Assembly (NCBI GenBank): GCA_900315345.1
Contig: OMYP01000008.1
Span: 1 to 64,000 of the forward strand
Direction of reading: 5' to 3'
Length of the DNA: 64,000 nucleotides
From: an uncultured Selenomonadales bacterium
GTDB taxonomy: Bacteria > Bacillota > Negativicutes > Acidaminococcales > Acidaminococcaceae
Shown here: piece after piece, positions 47,050 to 55,157 of the stretch
How positions within the stretch are numbered: position 1 is the first letter of the stretch
Layout of the letters: the number at the start of each line of letters is the position of its first letter
Program-made: the position numbers and the translations under genes
Notes under the pieces: model-generated
What the model saw: the letters and a program-made list of their open reading frames with translations, nothing else
The model's database searches: none
What the model was told of the DNA's origin: nothing

Positions 47050-47757
47050 ATGGAAAATAACGATTTAACCATGACAGAAAAAGGCATTCTTGCTGATGAA
47101 ACAAATGGTATGTATACGCCGGAATCTGAGGCCGATGTAAACAATGAGGTTATCGGAGAAAAAATTAAGTTATTGATAGAAAACTTTATTAGTACATTAT
47201 CAACGAAATTAAGGAGAGATACGGCTAAAAGAAATTTAGAATTTTTAAGCATGTACATGTTGGAGGGAAAAACTTTACAAGATATTGGAAATGCGTATTC
47301 AATATCACGTGAACGTGTTCGGCAAATAATAGACAAGTATAAAAGACGGTTAACCGGAAAAACCGCAAAGCCTTTAAGAGAAGAATGTTTGGCATTGTTG
47401 AAAAATGTTCCCGATGATAATTTGCCAGAGTTCCTTTATTTGGAAATTGAAAAAAAGCACAATAAGAAGTTACGTAAGCTTTTGGAAACTTTCTATTTTT
47501 TGGAAAAAGGAAAAATTATTTTAAAATATAATCCAGCCAGCGTTAAATCAGTAACAAAATTAGAAAAGCAGGAACCTAAAGGAAATGCTGTCAAAACCAA
47601 ACCTACGCGGGCTGGCCTGCCATGGAATGAAGAAGAGGATGAAATGCTGGAAAACGAATATGCAGAAGGAATGAAAATTTCCCAAATAGCTAAAAGCCAT
47701 GAACGAACTAGGGGTGCAATAAGGGCAAGATTAGAAAAACATGGCCATATAAAATAA
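47050..47757 (+). CDS. Sigma-region-4-like and SANT/Myb-like DNA-binding protein
   Basis: 235 aa from ATG 47050 (AAGGAG at 47033-47038; ATG 47041 is an alternative but too close). A sigma-70 region-4 HTH (EGKTLQDIGNAYSISRERVRQIIDKY) is followed by a C-terminal SANT/Myb-like domain (GLPWNEEEDEMLENEYAEGMKISQIAKSHERTRGAIRARLEKHG) similar to those in bacterial helicase and protease fusions. N-terminal ~50 residues acidic. Probably the regulator, or a DNA-recognition part, of the locus. Co-directional with the exported protein (122-base gap). Confidence 0.75.
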   Translation: MENNDLTMTEKGILADETNGMYTPESEADVNNEVIGEKIKLLIENFISTLSTKLRRDTAKRNLEFLSMYMLEGKTLQDIGNAYSISRERVRQIIDKYKRRLTGKTAKPLREECLALLKNVPDDNLPEFLYLEIEKKHNKKLRKLLETFYFLEKGKIILKYNPASVKSVTKLEKQEPKGNAVKTKPTRAGLPWNEEEDEMLENEYAEGMKISQIAKSHERTRGAIRARLEKHGHIK

Positions 47758-47815
47758 TTGAAACTGCAGGTATGATAGAGAAAGCATAAGCTATTATTAA
47801 GGAGTAGATTATATC

Positions 47816-47992
47816 ATGATTATTGAATGTACAAAAGAAAATAAAGAAATTAAGGATGTTGCTGCTACTATGGCCATAGAGAATATGTTTTTAAGCGAAG
47901 ATTTTCTTAATGAAGTTATCAAAGTGAAAAAAGGAGAGAAAACATTTGATGAGTTGCGGCAGGAGATAAGGGAACAGTATGGGAAATCCTGA
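47816..47992 (+). CDS. Small VbhA-like antitoxin-type protein
   Basis: 58 aa, MIIECTKENKEIKDVAAT..., ending DELRQEIREQYGKS. The acidic, helical layout with FDELRQEIREQYG resembles the antitoxin-VbhA domain that silences Fic toxins. AAGGAG lies 12 bases before the ATG. No Fic gene is seen nearby, so an antitoxin role is tentative. Follows the sigma/SANT gene by 58 bases. Confidence 0.55.
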   Translation: MIIECTKENKEIKDVAATMAIENMFLSEDFLNEVIKVKKGEKTFDELRQEIREQYGKS

Positions 47993-48140
47993 TTATTGTT
48001 TATCCAACTCTGTTGTTTTAAGGCACACGATATGAAAAAAATGGAGAATCGTATGCCTAAAGATGGTCATACACATACAGGTGCTACTTTATGGATATGG
48101 AAAAAATAAAAATATTTCACAAAACCGGTCCTTATCGAAT

Positions 48141-48308
48141 ATGTTAGTGAGAAAAGCAATACAAGAGATGCGCACGACAGGAAAGGTGACAACAATTTGC
48201 CCAAAGTGCGGAAAAACGCCAAATGTAGCAATAACAGGTATGTACGGACAAAGGGTTCGCGTAAGATGTGAATGTGGTTATTTATCTTGTATGGAGCTGG
48301 GTATTTAA
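48141..48308 (+). CDS. Small zinc-ribbon protein
   Basis: 55 aa from ATG 48141; an in-frame ATG at 48063 would extend it to 81 aa but neither has a strong ribosome site. CPKCGKTP and CECGYLSC give a four-Cys zinc ribbon. A short upstream frame starting at 48032 (MKKMENRMPKDG...) could be a leader or a shifted part of the gene. Function unknown. Last gene of the AT-rich locus, before a convergent SMR gene. Confidence 0.45.
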   Translation: MLVRKAIQEMRTTGKVTTICPKCGKTPNVAITGMYGQRVRVRCECGYLSCMELGI

Positions 48309-48369
48309 AGTAATACGATACGGGCAGGGTGCATCGTAAAACCATTAAACATGAATCTAACCCCACCCT

Positions 48370-48690
48370 TTACTCCCCGGAAAGCAGTTTTAATCCGGCG
48401 ATTCCGCCCATAATAAGCAGAACGCAAAAGGCCTGGGGCGCTGTCAGGTTTTCCTGAAAAAGAAAAATTCCCAGAAGGGTTGTTCCTGCAATGCCGAACC
48501 CTGTCCACATGGCATAGGCCGTGCCTAAGGGAAGTTCTTTTAGGGCAAAGGAAAGAGACACGGCGCTTGCCATGTAGCTGACTGCGGTAACCACGCTGGG
48601 CACAAGCTGTGTAAAGCCCTGGGAGTATTTCATGGCGCAGGCCCATGTAATTTCAAGAAGGCCTGCCAGAACCAGCAAGATCCATTTCAT
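48370..48690 (-). CDS. SMR-family guanidinium exporter, SugE/Gdx type
   Basis: 106 aa, four transmembrane helices. LAGLLEITWACAMKYSQGF contains the conserved Glu (E13) that carries protons and substrate; GTAYAMWTGFGIAGT is the Gdx/SugE signature, distinguishing guanidinium exporters from EmrE-type multidrug pumps (typically YAIWSG). Single gene; homodimer in the inner membrane. Preceded by AGGAGGT and, further upstream, by a terminator hairpin that can be disrupted by an aptamer-like fold, so probably riboswitch-controlled. Confidence 0.9.
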   Translation of the reverse strand: MKWILLVLAGLLEITWACAMKYSQGFTQLVPSVVTAVSYMASAVSLSFALKELPLGTAYAMWTGFGIAGTTLLGIFLFQENLTAPQAFCVLLIMGGIAGLKLLSGE

Positions 48691-48705
48691 AACCGTACCT
48701 CCTGT

Positions 48706-48790
48706 AAAAAATTAACGCCGTTTCTTTATCTTCTGTGACCTTACGATAAAGAAACGGCGTTTTCCCGTTACCCGGTGGCAACGGGCGCCT
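48706..48790 (-). promoter_or_regulatory. Candidate guanidine riboswitch with terminator, upstream of SMR gene
   Basis: On the minus strand, a compact fold at 48790-48755 has an outer stem GGCG...CGCC and an inner stem CCCGTT/AACGGG around loop GCCACCGGGT. Its 3' arm (CGCC) is also the 5' arm of a 16-bp terminator (48730-48715 with 48760-48745) that ends in a T run just before the ribosome site. The two structures are mutually exclusive, predicting that ligand binding turns the exporter on. Position before a guanidinium exporter suggests guanidine; the class may be IV (mepA-like), which I cannot confirm. Confidence 0.62.
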
Positions 48791-48900
48791 GTATAGTATT
48801 AAGTTTGTAACAGTACAATAATCTTATCACACTGCTAAAAAAGTTCAACTTTTTGTGACGGCTTTCCCGTTTCGGTATAAAATAATAAAAAGGAAAGGCG

Positions 48901-49083
48901 AAAAAGTCTGCGCTGCTTCTCAGCTCCGGTTCTCCCAATCCCTATGCCAGAGCCATTGCAACATATAAGGATATGCTTGCGTATACGGGCATAGAGGACG
49001 CAGGTATCATTACCGCGGCCGGGGAAGAAAACGGTTCAGAAGCTAAGCTGGCAGAGATTCGGGAATTTGCGAAGGGTTTGTAA
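48901..49083 (+). pseudogene. C-terminal remnant of an NADPH-dependent FMN reductase-like protein
   Basis: In-frame reading KKSALLLSSGSPNPYARAIA...YKDMLAYTGIEDAGIITAAG...EIREFAKGL ends at TAA 49081-49083. This is the C-terminal third of iron-sulfur flavoprotein/NADPH-FMN reductase proteins (flavodoxin-like fold). No start codon or N-terminal flavin-binding part exists upstream; preceding bases are the exporter promoter area. So a truncated, non-functional fragment. The next 125 bases to kup hold no gene. Confidence 0.65.
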
Positions 49084-49208
49084 GAAGGTAAAATAGCAGA
49101 GAACCGTCCGGTGTGAACCGGCGTATGTTTAAAATAGCTTTTTTAGAGTAAATATGTTAAAATTAAATCATCCTAAAATATTAATACTTCGACCGGGAGG
49201 TAGTTGGT

Positions 49209-51206
49209 ATGCAGGAGAATCAGGCTGAACATAATCATAAATTCAGTATGGGAATGTTCCTTGTTGCCCTCGGCATAGTATACGGCGATATCGGTACGTC
49301 CCCCATGTACGTTATGAAATCCATCGTGGAAGGGAACGGCGGCATAGCCAATGTGGACCAGGAGTTTATTATAGGCTCCCTTTCGCTGGTGATCTGGACC
49401 ATCACGCTGCTGACGACCGTAAAGCATGTGCTGATCGCGCTGCGGGCCGACAATCACGGCGAAGGCGGCATCTTTGCCCTCTACAGTCTGGTCCGCGGTT
49501 GCGGAAAGTGGCTGATCATTCCCACAATGATCGGCGGCTGTACCATGCTGGCCGACGGTGTACTGACCCCTGCGGTAACTGTCACGACCGCCGTGGAAGG
49601 GTTGCGCAGTATTAATGCGGTGAACAATTTTCTCGGAAGCGGACAGGCCATCGTGATCGTGATCACCCTGGCGATCATCAGTCTCCTGTTCATGATCCAG
49701 CATAGCGGCACCAGTTCCATCGGCAGGATGTTCGGGCCGGTGATGATGGTGTGGTTTTTATTCCTGGGCATTACGGGACTTTGGCTGAGCCTTGGGGATC
49801 TTTCTATTTTACGGGCGTTAAATCCGGTGTATGCGGTGCAGGTCCTGTTCAGTCCCCACAATAAGGTGGGCTTAATGATCCTGGGCAGCGTGTTCCTGTG
49901 TACCACCGGTGCGGAAGCCCTGTATACCGACATGGGGCATGTGGGCCGGAGCAACATCATGGTCAGCTGGCCCTTTGTCAAAATTTGTCTGATCTTAAAT
50001 TATATGGGACAGTGCGTCTGGATCATCCAGAACCAGGCCAATCCGGTCATACAGGCCATTGAGGACCTCAATCCCTTTTATGTGATGCTGCCGGAAGCCA
50101 TGCGGCCGGTGGCTATCCTGCTCAGCGCGCTGGCAGCCATCATTGCCAGCCAGGCATTGATCAGCGGAAGCTATACCCTGGTGCAGGAGGCTTCCACCCT
50201 TGACCTTATGCCCCATTTAAACGTGCTCTATCCCTCTGACACGAAAGGGCAGATGTACATTCCTTTTGTTAACAATACCCTGTGGTTCTTCTGCGTGCTG
50301 GTAGTCCTTTATTTCCAGAGCGGGTCCCGGATGGAAAATGCATACGGTCTGGCCATTACCATCAGCATGCTGATGATGACGATCCTGTTCTGCGTTTATA
50401 TCGGGGTGCTTCATAAACGTCCGGTGGCCGCGATTTTGTTCGGTGCGATCTTCTTTGCCCTGGAAGGCGTCTTTTTCGTATCGAGCCTGGGCAAATTTGT
50501 AGTAGGCGGCTATGTAGCGATCATCATTTCCGCGGCCGTCCTCTTTATCATGATCGCATGGTACCGGGGGACCCAGATCGAGCAGGCCCAGAATATTTTC
50601 CTGAATATGCGGGATCATCTGCAGGCTATTAAAAACCTGCAGAACGATGTACGCATTCCCTTAACCAGCCACAATATGGTCTATCTGGTCAAAGAGGAAG
50701 ATCCTGAGAGAATCGACCGGGATATCCTGTATTCGATTCTGGATAAAGAACCGAAGCGGGCGAATGCCTATTGGTTCATCTGCGTCAACATCACCAACTA
50801 TCCGTTTCAGAAACAGTATGAGGTGGAAACTTTAGGAACGGATTATGTCTTCCATGTGAATCTGTATCTGGGTTACAAGGTACGGCCCAGCGTCAATGTT
50901 TATCTCAGGCAGATCGTAGGTGAGCTGCTTGCCTCGGGGGAATTGCCGAAGCAGAACCGGCGGCATTCCATTTACGGGCCTTCCGATGTAGGTTCGTTTA
51001 AATTCTGCATGATCCGGAAAATGATGCCCCAGGAAGATGAAATTGATGAAGTGGACGATCTGCTGATCCGCGCCAAGTATTTGATCCGCCGTGTCGGCGG
51101 CAACCCGTTCCAGTGGTTTGGGCTGGAAACTTCCAACATACTCATCGAATACGTGCCTCTGTTCCTGGTGCCGAGAAAGAAGCAAGACCGTCTGGAACGG
51201 ATCTGA
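49209..51206 (+). CDS. kup: KUP-family potassium uptake transporter
   Basis: 665 aa, twelve transmembrane segments in the N-terminal ~450 residues followed by a ~200-residue cytosolic C-terminus. LGIVYGDIGTSPMYV and HGEGGIFALYSLVRG are the KUP/HAK signatures. Imports K+ with H+. Start ATG 49209 with CGGGAGG upstream. Transcribed alone; a terminator follows at 51253. No c-di-AMP riboswitch is visible in the short leader. Confidence 0.95.
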   Translation: MQENQAEHNHKFSMGMFLVALGIVYGDIGTSPMYVMKSIVEGNGGIANVDQEFIIGSLSLVIWTITLLTTVKHVLIALRADNHGEGGIFALYSLVRGCGKWLIIPTMIGGCTMLADGVLTPAVTVTTAVEGLRSINAVNNFLGSGQAIVIVITLAIISLLFMIQHSGTSSIGRMFGPVMMVWFLFLGITGLWLSLGDLSILRALNPVYAVQVLFSPHNKVGLMILGSVFLCTTGAEALYTDMGHVGRSNIMVSWPFVKICLILNYMGQCVWIIQNQANPVIQAIEDLNPFYVMLPEAMRPVAILLSALAAIIASQALISGSYTLVQEASTLDLMPHLNVLYPSDTKGQMYIPFVNNTLWFFCVLVVLYFQSGSRMENAYGLAITISMLMMTILFCVYIGVLHKRPVAAILFGAIFFALEGVFFVSSLGKFVVGGYVAIIISAAVLFIMIAWYRGTQIEQAQNIFLNMRDHLQAIKNLQNDVRIPLTSHNMVYLVKEEDPERIDRDILYSILDKEPKRANAYWFICVNITNYPFQKQYEVETLGTDYVFHVNLYLGYKVRPSVNVYLRQIVGELLASGELPKQNRRHSIYGPSDVGSFKFCMIRKMMPQEDEIDEVDDLLIRAKYLIRRVGGNPFQWFGLETSNILIEYVPLFLVPRKKQDRLERI

Positions 51207-51252
51207 TTCACGGACACTGAGGAACCACTGATTGATTTGTGCTTCCTTAATG

Positions 51253-51287
51253 GCAGCCTGTTTTTGCGGCAGGCTGCTGTTTTTTTG
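51253..51287 (+). terminator. Intrinsic terminator after kup
   Basis: GCAGCCTG pairs with CAGGCTGC across a 9-nt loop (TTTTTGCGG), followed by TGTTTTTTT. Confidence 0.88.
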
Positions 51288-51347
51288 TGAAAAAAAAGTA
51301 AAATCCTGTTCTTTTGCAAATCTTCCTATGCAATAAAGGGCATTCAG

Positions 51348-51356
51348 TGATATAAT
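51348..51356 (+). promoter_or_regulatory. Extended -10 promoter of the pilus-like operon
   Basis: TGATATAAT (TGn plus consensus -10); no good -35 at proper spacing. It lies about 130 bases before the GTG start of the prepilin peptidase, leaving an untranslated leader. Confidence 0.5.
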
Positions 51357-51487
51357 TACTATGTATGCGTGTGTCCTTCTGCGGATATAAAAATTGCTGC
51401 GGTAAATGGCGGCGCATAAAGCCAGATTTTCTTTTCACGGCAGATGTTCAGGATGAGCCTGAGGGCTCTGTTGAAAGGGGCGTTACC

Positions 51488-52108
51488 GTGGAAATGAGTA
51501 TGTTGTTTTGTTGTTTGTTGTCTGGGGCTGCAGGTTCTGCGATTTTGCATTACCGGTATGGACCGGTTCCCTGGCAGTACGGTCTGCTGTTTGGGCTGGT
51601 CAGTGGTAGTTTATTTCTTTTTGCCGGGCACTCTCTGACCGGGGGTGTGCGGCTGGCGTTAGTCTGGATTTTTCTGTACGGCCTGGCGCTGGAAGCCTAT
51701 ATCGACTTCCGGCATATGATCATTCTGGACGAGATCCTGCTGGCGCTTTGTGTTTCTGGCCTGGTTTATATTCGTGTCTCCGGTGCAGGCTGGCAGGTTC
51801 CGGCTGCCGGTTTTGCCGGGGGATGTCTGCTGACAGGTCTGATATATGTTGTAAGCAAAGGCGGTTTTGGCCTGGGGGATGTGAAATTCGCGGCAGTGCT
51901 GGGGATATGGCTGGGGTTCCCGGGCATACTGGTAGGCCTGGCTCTGGCGTTTCTTGGAGGCGGGCTGGCCGCTCTGCTGCTGTGCGCATTGCAAAAGGCG
52001 TCCATGGAAACGCGGATCCCTTTTGGGCCGTTCCTCAGTGCCGGCGCGTTCCTGAGTTTCTTTTTCTCTGTCCCGGTCCTGGACTGGTACGGTTCCCTGT
52101 TTATGTAG
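51488..52108 (+). CDS. Prepilin peptidase (A24), without N-methylation domain
   Basis: 206 aa from GTG 51488, seven bases after AAAGGGG. About six transmembrane segments. The two catalytic Asp are in YIDFRHMIILDE and GFGLGDVKFAAVLG (GxGD motif). The N-terminal methyltransferase domain with its two CxxC pairs, usual in PilD-type enzymes, is missing; a leader segment before the GTG could be read in-frame (from 51365) but is not conserved. Processes type IV pilin-like signal peptides in the inner membrane. First gene of a four-gene group. Confidence 0.82.
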   Translation: MEMSMLFCCLLSGAAGSAILHYRYGPVPWQYGLLFGLVSGSLFLFAGHSLTGGVRLALVWIFLYGLALEAYIDFRHMIILDEILLALCVSGLVYIRVSGAGWQVPAAGFAGGCLLTGLIYVVSKGGFGLGDVKFAAVLGIWLGFPGILVGLALAFLGGGLAALLLCALQKASMETRIPFGPFLSAGAFLSFFFSVPVLDWYGSLFM

Positions 52109-52126
52109 GCAGGAGGCAGTACCGTC

Positions 52127-53248
52127 ATGGATAAAAAAAATTATATTTTAAACCGGATACTGGGAGAAGAGACCTCACTTTTTACGGACGAAACGAAAAT
52201 TCGTGTCTGTCATGGAAAGAGGCAGCATGAAATTGAGTTTCCGAAAACATTTTGTAATTTTAATTACCTGAACCATCCGGAGGAAATGGCCGGGTGGCTG
52301 CAGGCTGTACTGGAAGAAAAACACATTCGCATCCGGCGATGCAGGTTTGTGCTGGACTGCAGGCAGGCGTACCTGCAGCAGATCCGTCTGCCGGACATGA
52401 ATCCGGAAACCCGTGAAAAATGGATCCGCTGGGAAAGCAGCAGGTATGTTCCTTTTGAACCGGGAACTTACCGGGCGGCGCTCCTTCCCTGGGAAGAAGG
52501 GACGGGGGAAGGGACTCCGGAAATTTCCTGGCAGGAAGGGGAAGAAACCGGCGAAAAATTGTTCCTGCTGGCGGCTTTGCCCCGGGAAACGGTGGATGCC
52601 CTGACCCAATGGGCTGATATGTTGCAGGCCCGGCTCACCGCTGTTACGGTGAAAGAGCCCGGGGGAACGGAATTGCCTGTCAACCTGCTGCCCGGGGTGG
52701 AGTGGAAACAGAAGACCGTCATCTGGGGGTATAAAGGCCTGACGGCCATATGTGTGGCTGCGTCATTTGTGCTGTCTGCTCACAGTGCTTTGGGCTGGTA
52801 CAGGCAGAGGCAGGCCTTACAGGAAATCAGCAGGCAGCTGGTCCCCTATGCTGCCGTTAAGAAAGAGTATGGGGAAGAGGTACAACTGGATCGCCGGATA
52901 CGGGAGTACAGCAAGGCCCTTCAGACGATAGCGGAAAAAAGCGTGGTCTGGGTCCCTGTGCTCAGCGCGGTGGCAGAAAGTTTGCCTGAAGACTGCTGGC
53001 TGGAAGAGATACGGGGAAAGCAGGATGGGACCCCGGAAATCGAAATACGGGGATGCGCGGCGGATTTGTCCCGGTCCAGGCAATTCGCGGACCGGCTGAA
53101 CGATTCGAACGGTTTTTCCCGGGCGCGGATCGGGGAAAGCCGGGAGAAAAATTTGTCGCAGACTTCCCGGAACGGAGACAGTGGCGCGGTAACCTCCTTT
53201 GTCCTTAAAGCGGGGCTGGTTCCCGAAGGAAAGGGGGACGCCCGGTGA
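52127..53248 (+). CDS. GspL/PilM-PilN-like pilus assembly protein
   Basis: 373 aa. Residues 1-185 form an actin-like/PilM-type cytosolic domain (LDCRQAYLQQIRLPD, RYVPFEPG), followed by PVNLLPGVEWKQ, the PilN-type motif, one transmembrane helix (about 208-226) and a periplasmic ferredoxin-like half with a coiled coil (about 235-270). So it combines PilM and PilN roles as GspL does. Overlaps the next gene by 4 bases (GTGA). No ATPase, inner-membrane platform or pilin gene is in this window. Confidence 0.72.
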   Translation: MDKKNYILNRILGEETSLFTDETKIRVCHGKRQHEIEFPKTFCNFNYLNHPEEMAGWLQAVLEEKHIRIRRCRFVLDCRQAYLQQIRLPDMNPETREKWIRWESSRYVPFEPGTYRAALLPWEEGTGEGTPEISWQEGEETGEKLFLLAALPRETVDALTQWADMLQARLTAVTVKEPGGTELPVNLLPGVEWKQKTVIWGYKGLTAICVAASFVLSAHSALGWYRQRQALQEISRQLVPYAAVKKEYGEEVQLDRRIREYSKALQTIAEKSVVWVPVLSAVAESLPEDCWLEEIRGKQDGTPEIEIRGCAADLSRSRQFADRLNDSNGFSRARIGESREKNLSQTSRNGDSGAVTSFVLKAGLVPEGKGDAR

Positions 53249-53979
53249 AACAGCGGACCGGTTCCGGCAAGCGGCTGGAAAAATTTAATATGCTTGTAAA
53301 GAGCATGACTGAAACCAACAAACATGTCTGCAGACTGCTGCTTTCAGTGATCCTCCTGACGGTTACGGTAACGGAAGTTGCAGAGCCGTTGCGTTATGAT
53401 GCTGTGCAGATGGCTGAACAGGTCCGTTACCTGCAAAAGGAAGCGGAGCTGTACCGTAAGTATCTTCAGCGTCCTGACAGAGGGGAAACGCGTATGCAGC
53501 AGCAGATGTTGTTGCTGCGACTGCAAAGTAAACTCCCGGTACGGCCGGACGAAAACAGTCTGGTAGATCAGATCCACCGAAGGGCAAAAGACTGCGGAGT
53601 CGTTGTGCGGCAGTTGAAACGTGTGGCAGGTGCCCCGGGTTCAGGGGAACGGTCGGGGAAATCCGTTTCTGCTTCAACAGGAGAAAAGACGGCCCGCAGC
53701 CCGCGGAACAATGCTCCGTCTGGGCCTTCTTCCGGCAAGGGAAGCGGGATGAAAAATATTGCAGCGGTACGTCCGTCCGGCTCTGACAGGAAGCAGCTTA
53801 AAAGAGTTTCCTGGGACGCGGAATTTACCGGAAGCTGGCATGGGCTGCTGCATTTAATAAAAGGGTTAGAAAATCAGAATCCCTGTGCAAGACTGGATAA
53901 CGTGCAGATCGACCGGTATCGGGACGCAGGCCTGTCTGTGCGGGGAAGGGTCCATATATATTATTTTGATGAGGGATAA
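53245..53979 (+). CDS. PilO-like pilus assembly protein
   Basis: 244 aa from GTG 53245, with AAAGGGGG upstream. One transmembrane helix (about 28-45), a coiled coil (about 55-100), a Ser/Gly/Arg-rich linker (about 128-175) and a terminal alpha-beta domain (WDAEFTGSWHGLLHLIKGLENQNPCARLDNVQI), as in PilO/GspM. Translation coupled to the GspL-like gene. Ends 44 bases before the efflux adaptor, so the pilus-like group and the efflux pump could be read together. Confidence 0.7.
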   Translation: MKQRTGSGKRLEKFNMLVKSMTETNKHVCRLLLSVILLTVTVTEVAEPLRYDAVQMAEQVRYLQKEAELYRKYLQRPDRGETRMQQQMLLLRLQSKLPVRPDENSLVDQIHRRAKDCGVVVRQLKRVAGAPGSGERSGKSVSASTGEKTARSPRNNAPSGPSSGKGSGMKNIAAVRPSGSDRKQLKRVSWDAEFTGSWHGLLHLIKGLENQNPCARLDNVQIDRYRDAGLSVRGRVHIYYFDEG

Positions 53980-54023
53980 GCGTGGCATTGGGAATTGCCA
54001 GCTGTGTGAAGGAAGGAATAACT

Positions 54024-55157
54024 ATGAATCTGCAGGACAAAAGGTTGCGAATCCTTATAATCGGGGCTCTTGTAGTGGCAGGAATCGTCGCATTCCGGGT
54101 GATAACGAATATTATGGCCCGGAATGAAGAGGCGCGGAACAGCCGGCAGGGAAGGAGTGCCGTGGTTACGGCCGCCTACCCGAAGCGGGAGACCATTACG
54201 CCGAAATTCCGGTTCTCCGGTACCCTGGACCCGGTGTGGCAGGCTGACGTGGCTGCCAAAGTGGACGGCCGTATTGAAAAGGTCCTTGTGCAGGAGGGCC
54301 AGGCTGTTGAAGCGGGCCAGGCGCTGCTGGTGCTGGAGCAGGTGGATACGGCGGCGGGCGTGATGAACGCCAGAGGTTCCTACCTGGATGCAAAGACCAA
54401 TTTTGAAAAAGCCCGCATGGATGTGCAGCGGTACGAAGAGCTGTATAAAAGAGGCGCCGTGTCCAAGGAAGCATTGGATAACATGCGGTTTGCCCTGGAA
54501 AACGCCAGGGGCAAGCTGGACGCGGCCCAGGGCAATCTGAATTCTGCAGAATCCGATCTGGGCGGCACCACGGTGACCACACCCCGGGCTGGCGTGATCC
54601 AGAAGCGGTATTACCAGGAAGGGTATTATGCCAAGGTTGGCACGGCCCTGTTCAATATTGCGGATATTTCTACCCTGCTGGCGAAGATCGATATTCCGGA
54701 AGGATACGTTAACAGCGTGGCCGTTGGCGGGGAAGTGGAATTTACCATTCCCTCCATGAGTGGGGAAAACAAAAAGGTAAAGGGGACAATCACCCGAATC
54801 AGTCCCGTGGCGGTGCAGCCTGCCCGGACCTTTGAGGCGGAGGTTACGGTGGATAACAGCAATAACCGCCTGCGGGGCGGCATGTACGCGGAAGCGCTGA
54901 TCACGGCCATTCCGAAAGCCAACACCCTGACCATTCCCATGACAGCTATTTCCATGCGGGACGACCAGCGTACCTGTTATGTGATTGAGGACGGAAAAGC
55001 AGTGCGCAAGGTACTGACTACCGGATATATCGGGGAAAACCTGGTGGAAGTGTTGAGTGGCGTCAGCGAGAAGGATCATGTCATCACCGGCGGGCTGAAC
55101 AAGGTCCGTGAAGGCGCGGATGTGAAGGTTTCAGAGAAGGGCTTGGCAAACGAATGA
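54024..55157 (+). CDS. RND efflux periplasmic adaptor (membrane fusion protein)
   Basis: 377 aa from ATG 54024 with AAGGAAGG upstream; the reading from 53982 is not needed. N-terminal anchor helix (IIGALVVAGIVAFRVI), lipoyl domain (VAAKVDGRIEKVLVQEGQAVEAGQALLVLE), hairpin, beta-barrel and membrane-proximal domain. HlyD/AcrA-type adaptor linking the RND pump to an outer-membrane channel. Ends overlapping the pump gene by 4 bases. No outer-membrane factor gene is in the window. Confidence 0.93.
   Translation: MNLQDKRLRILIIGALVVAGIVAFRVITNIMARNEEARNSRQGRSAVVTAAYPKRETITPKFRFSGTLDPVWQADVAAKVDGRIEKVLVQEGQAVEAGQALLVLEQVDTAAGVMNARGSYLDAKTNFEKARMDVQRYEELYKRGAVSKEALDNMRFALENARGKLDAAQGNLNSAESDLGGTTVTTPRAGVIQKRYYQEGYYAKVGTALFNIADISTLLAKIDIPEGYVNSVAVGGEVEFTIPSMSGENKKVKGTITRISPVAVQPARTFEAEVTVDNSNNRLRGGMYAEALITAIPKANTLTIPMTAISMRDDQRTCYVIEDGKAVRKVLTTGYIGENLVEVLSGVSEKDHVITGGLNKVREGADVKVSEKGLANE

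Noticed and set aside
49084..49208. c-di-AMP (ydaO) riboswitch before kup
   Set aside because: The leader is too short and lacks recognisable aptamer motifs.
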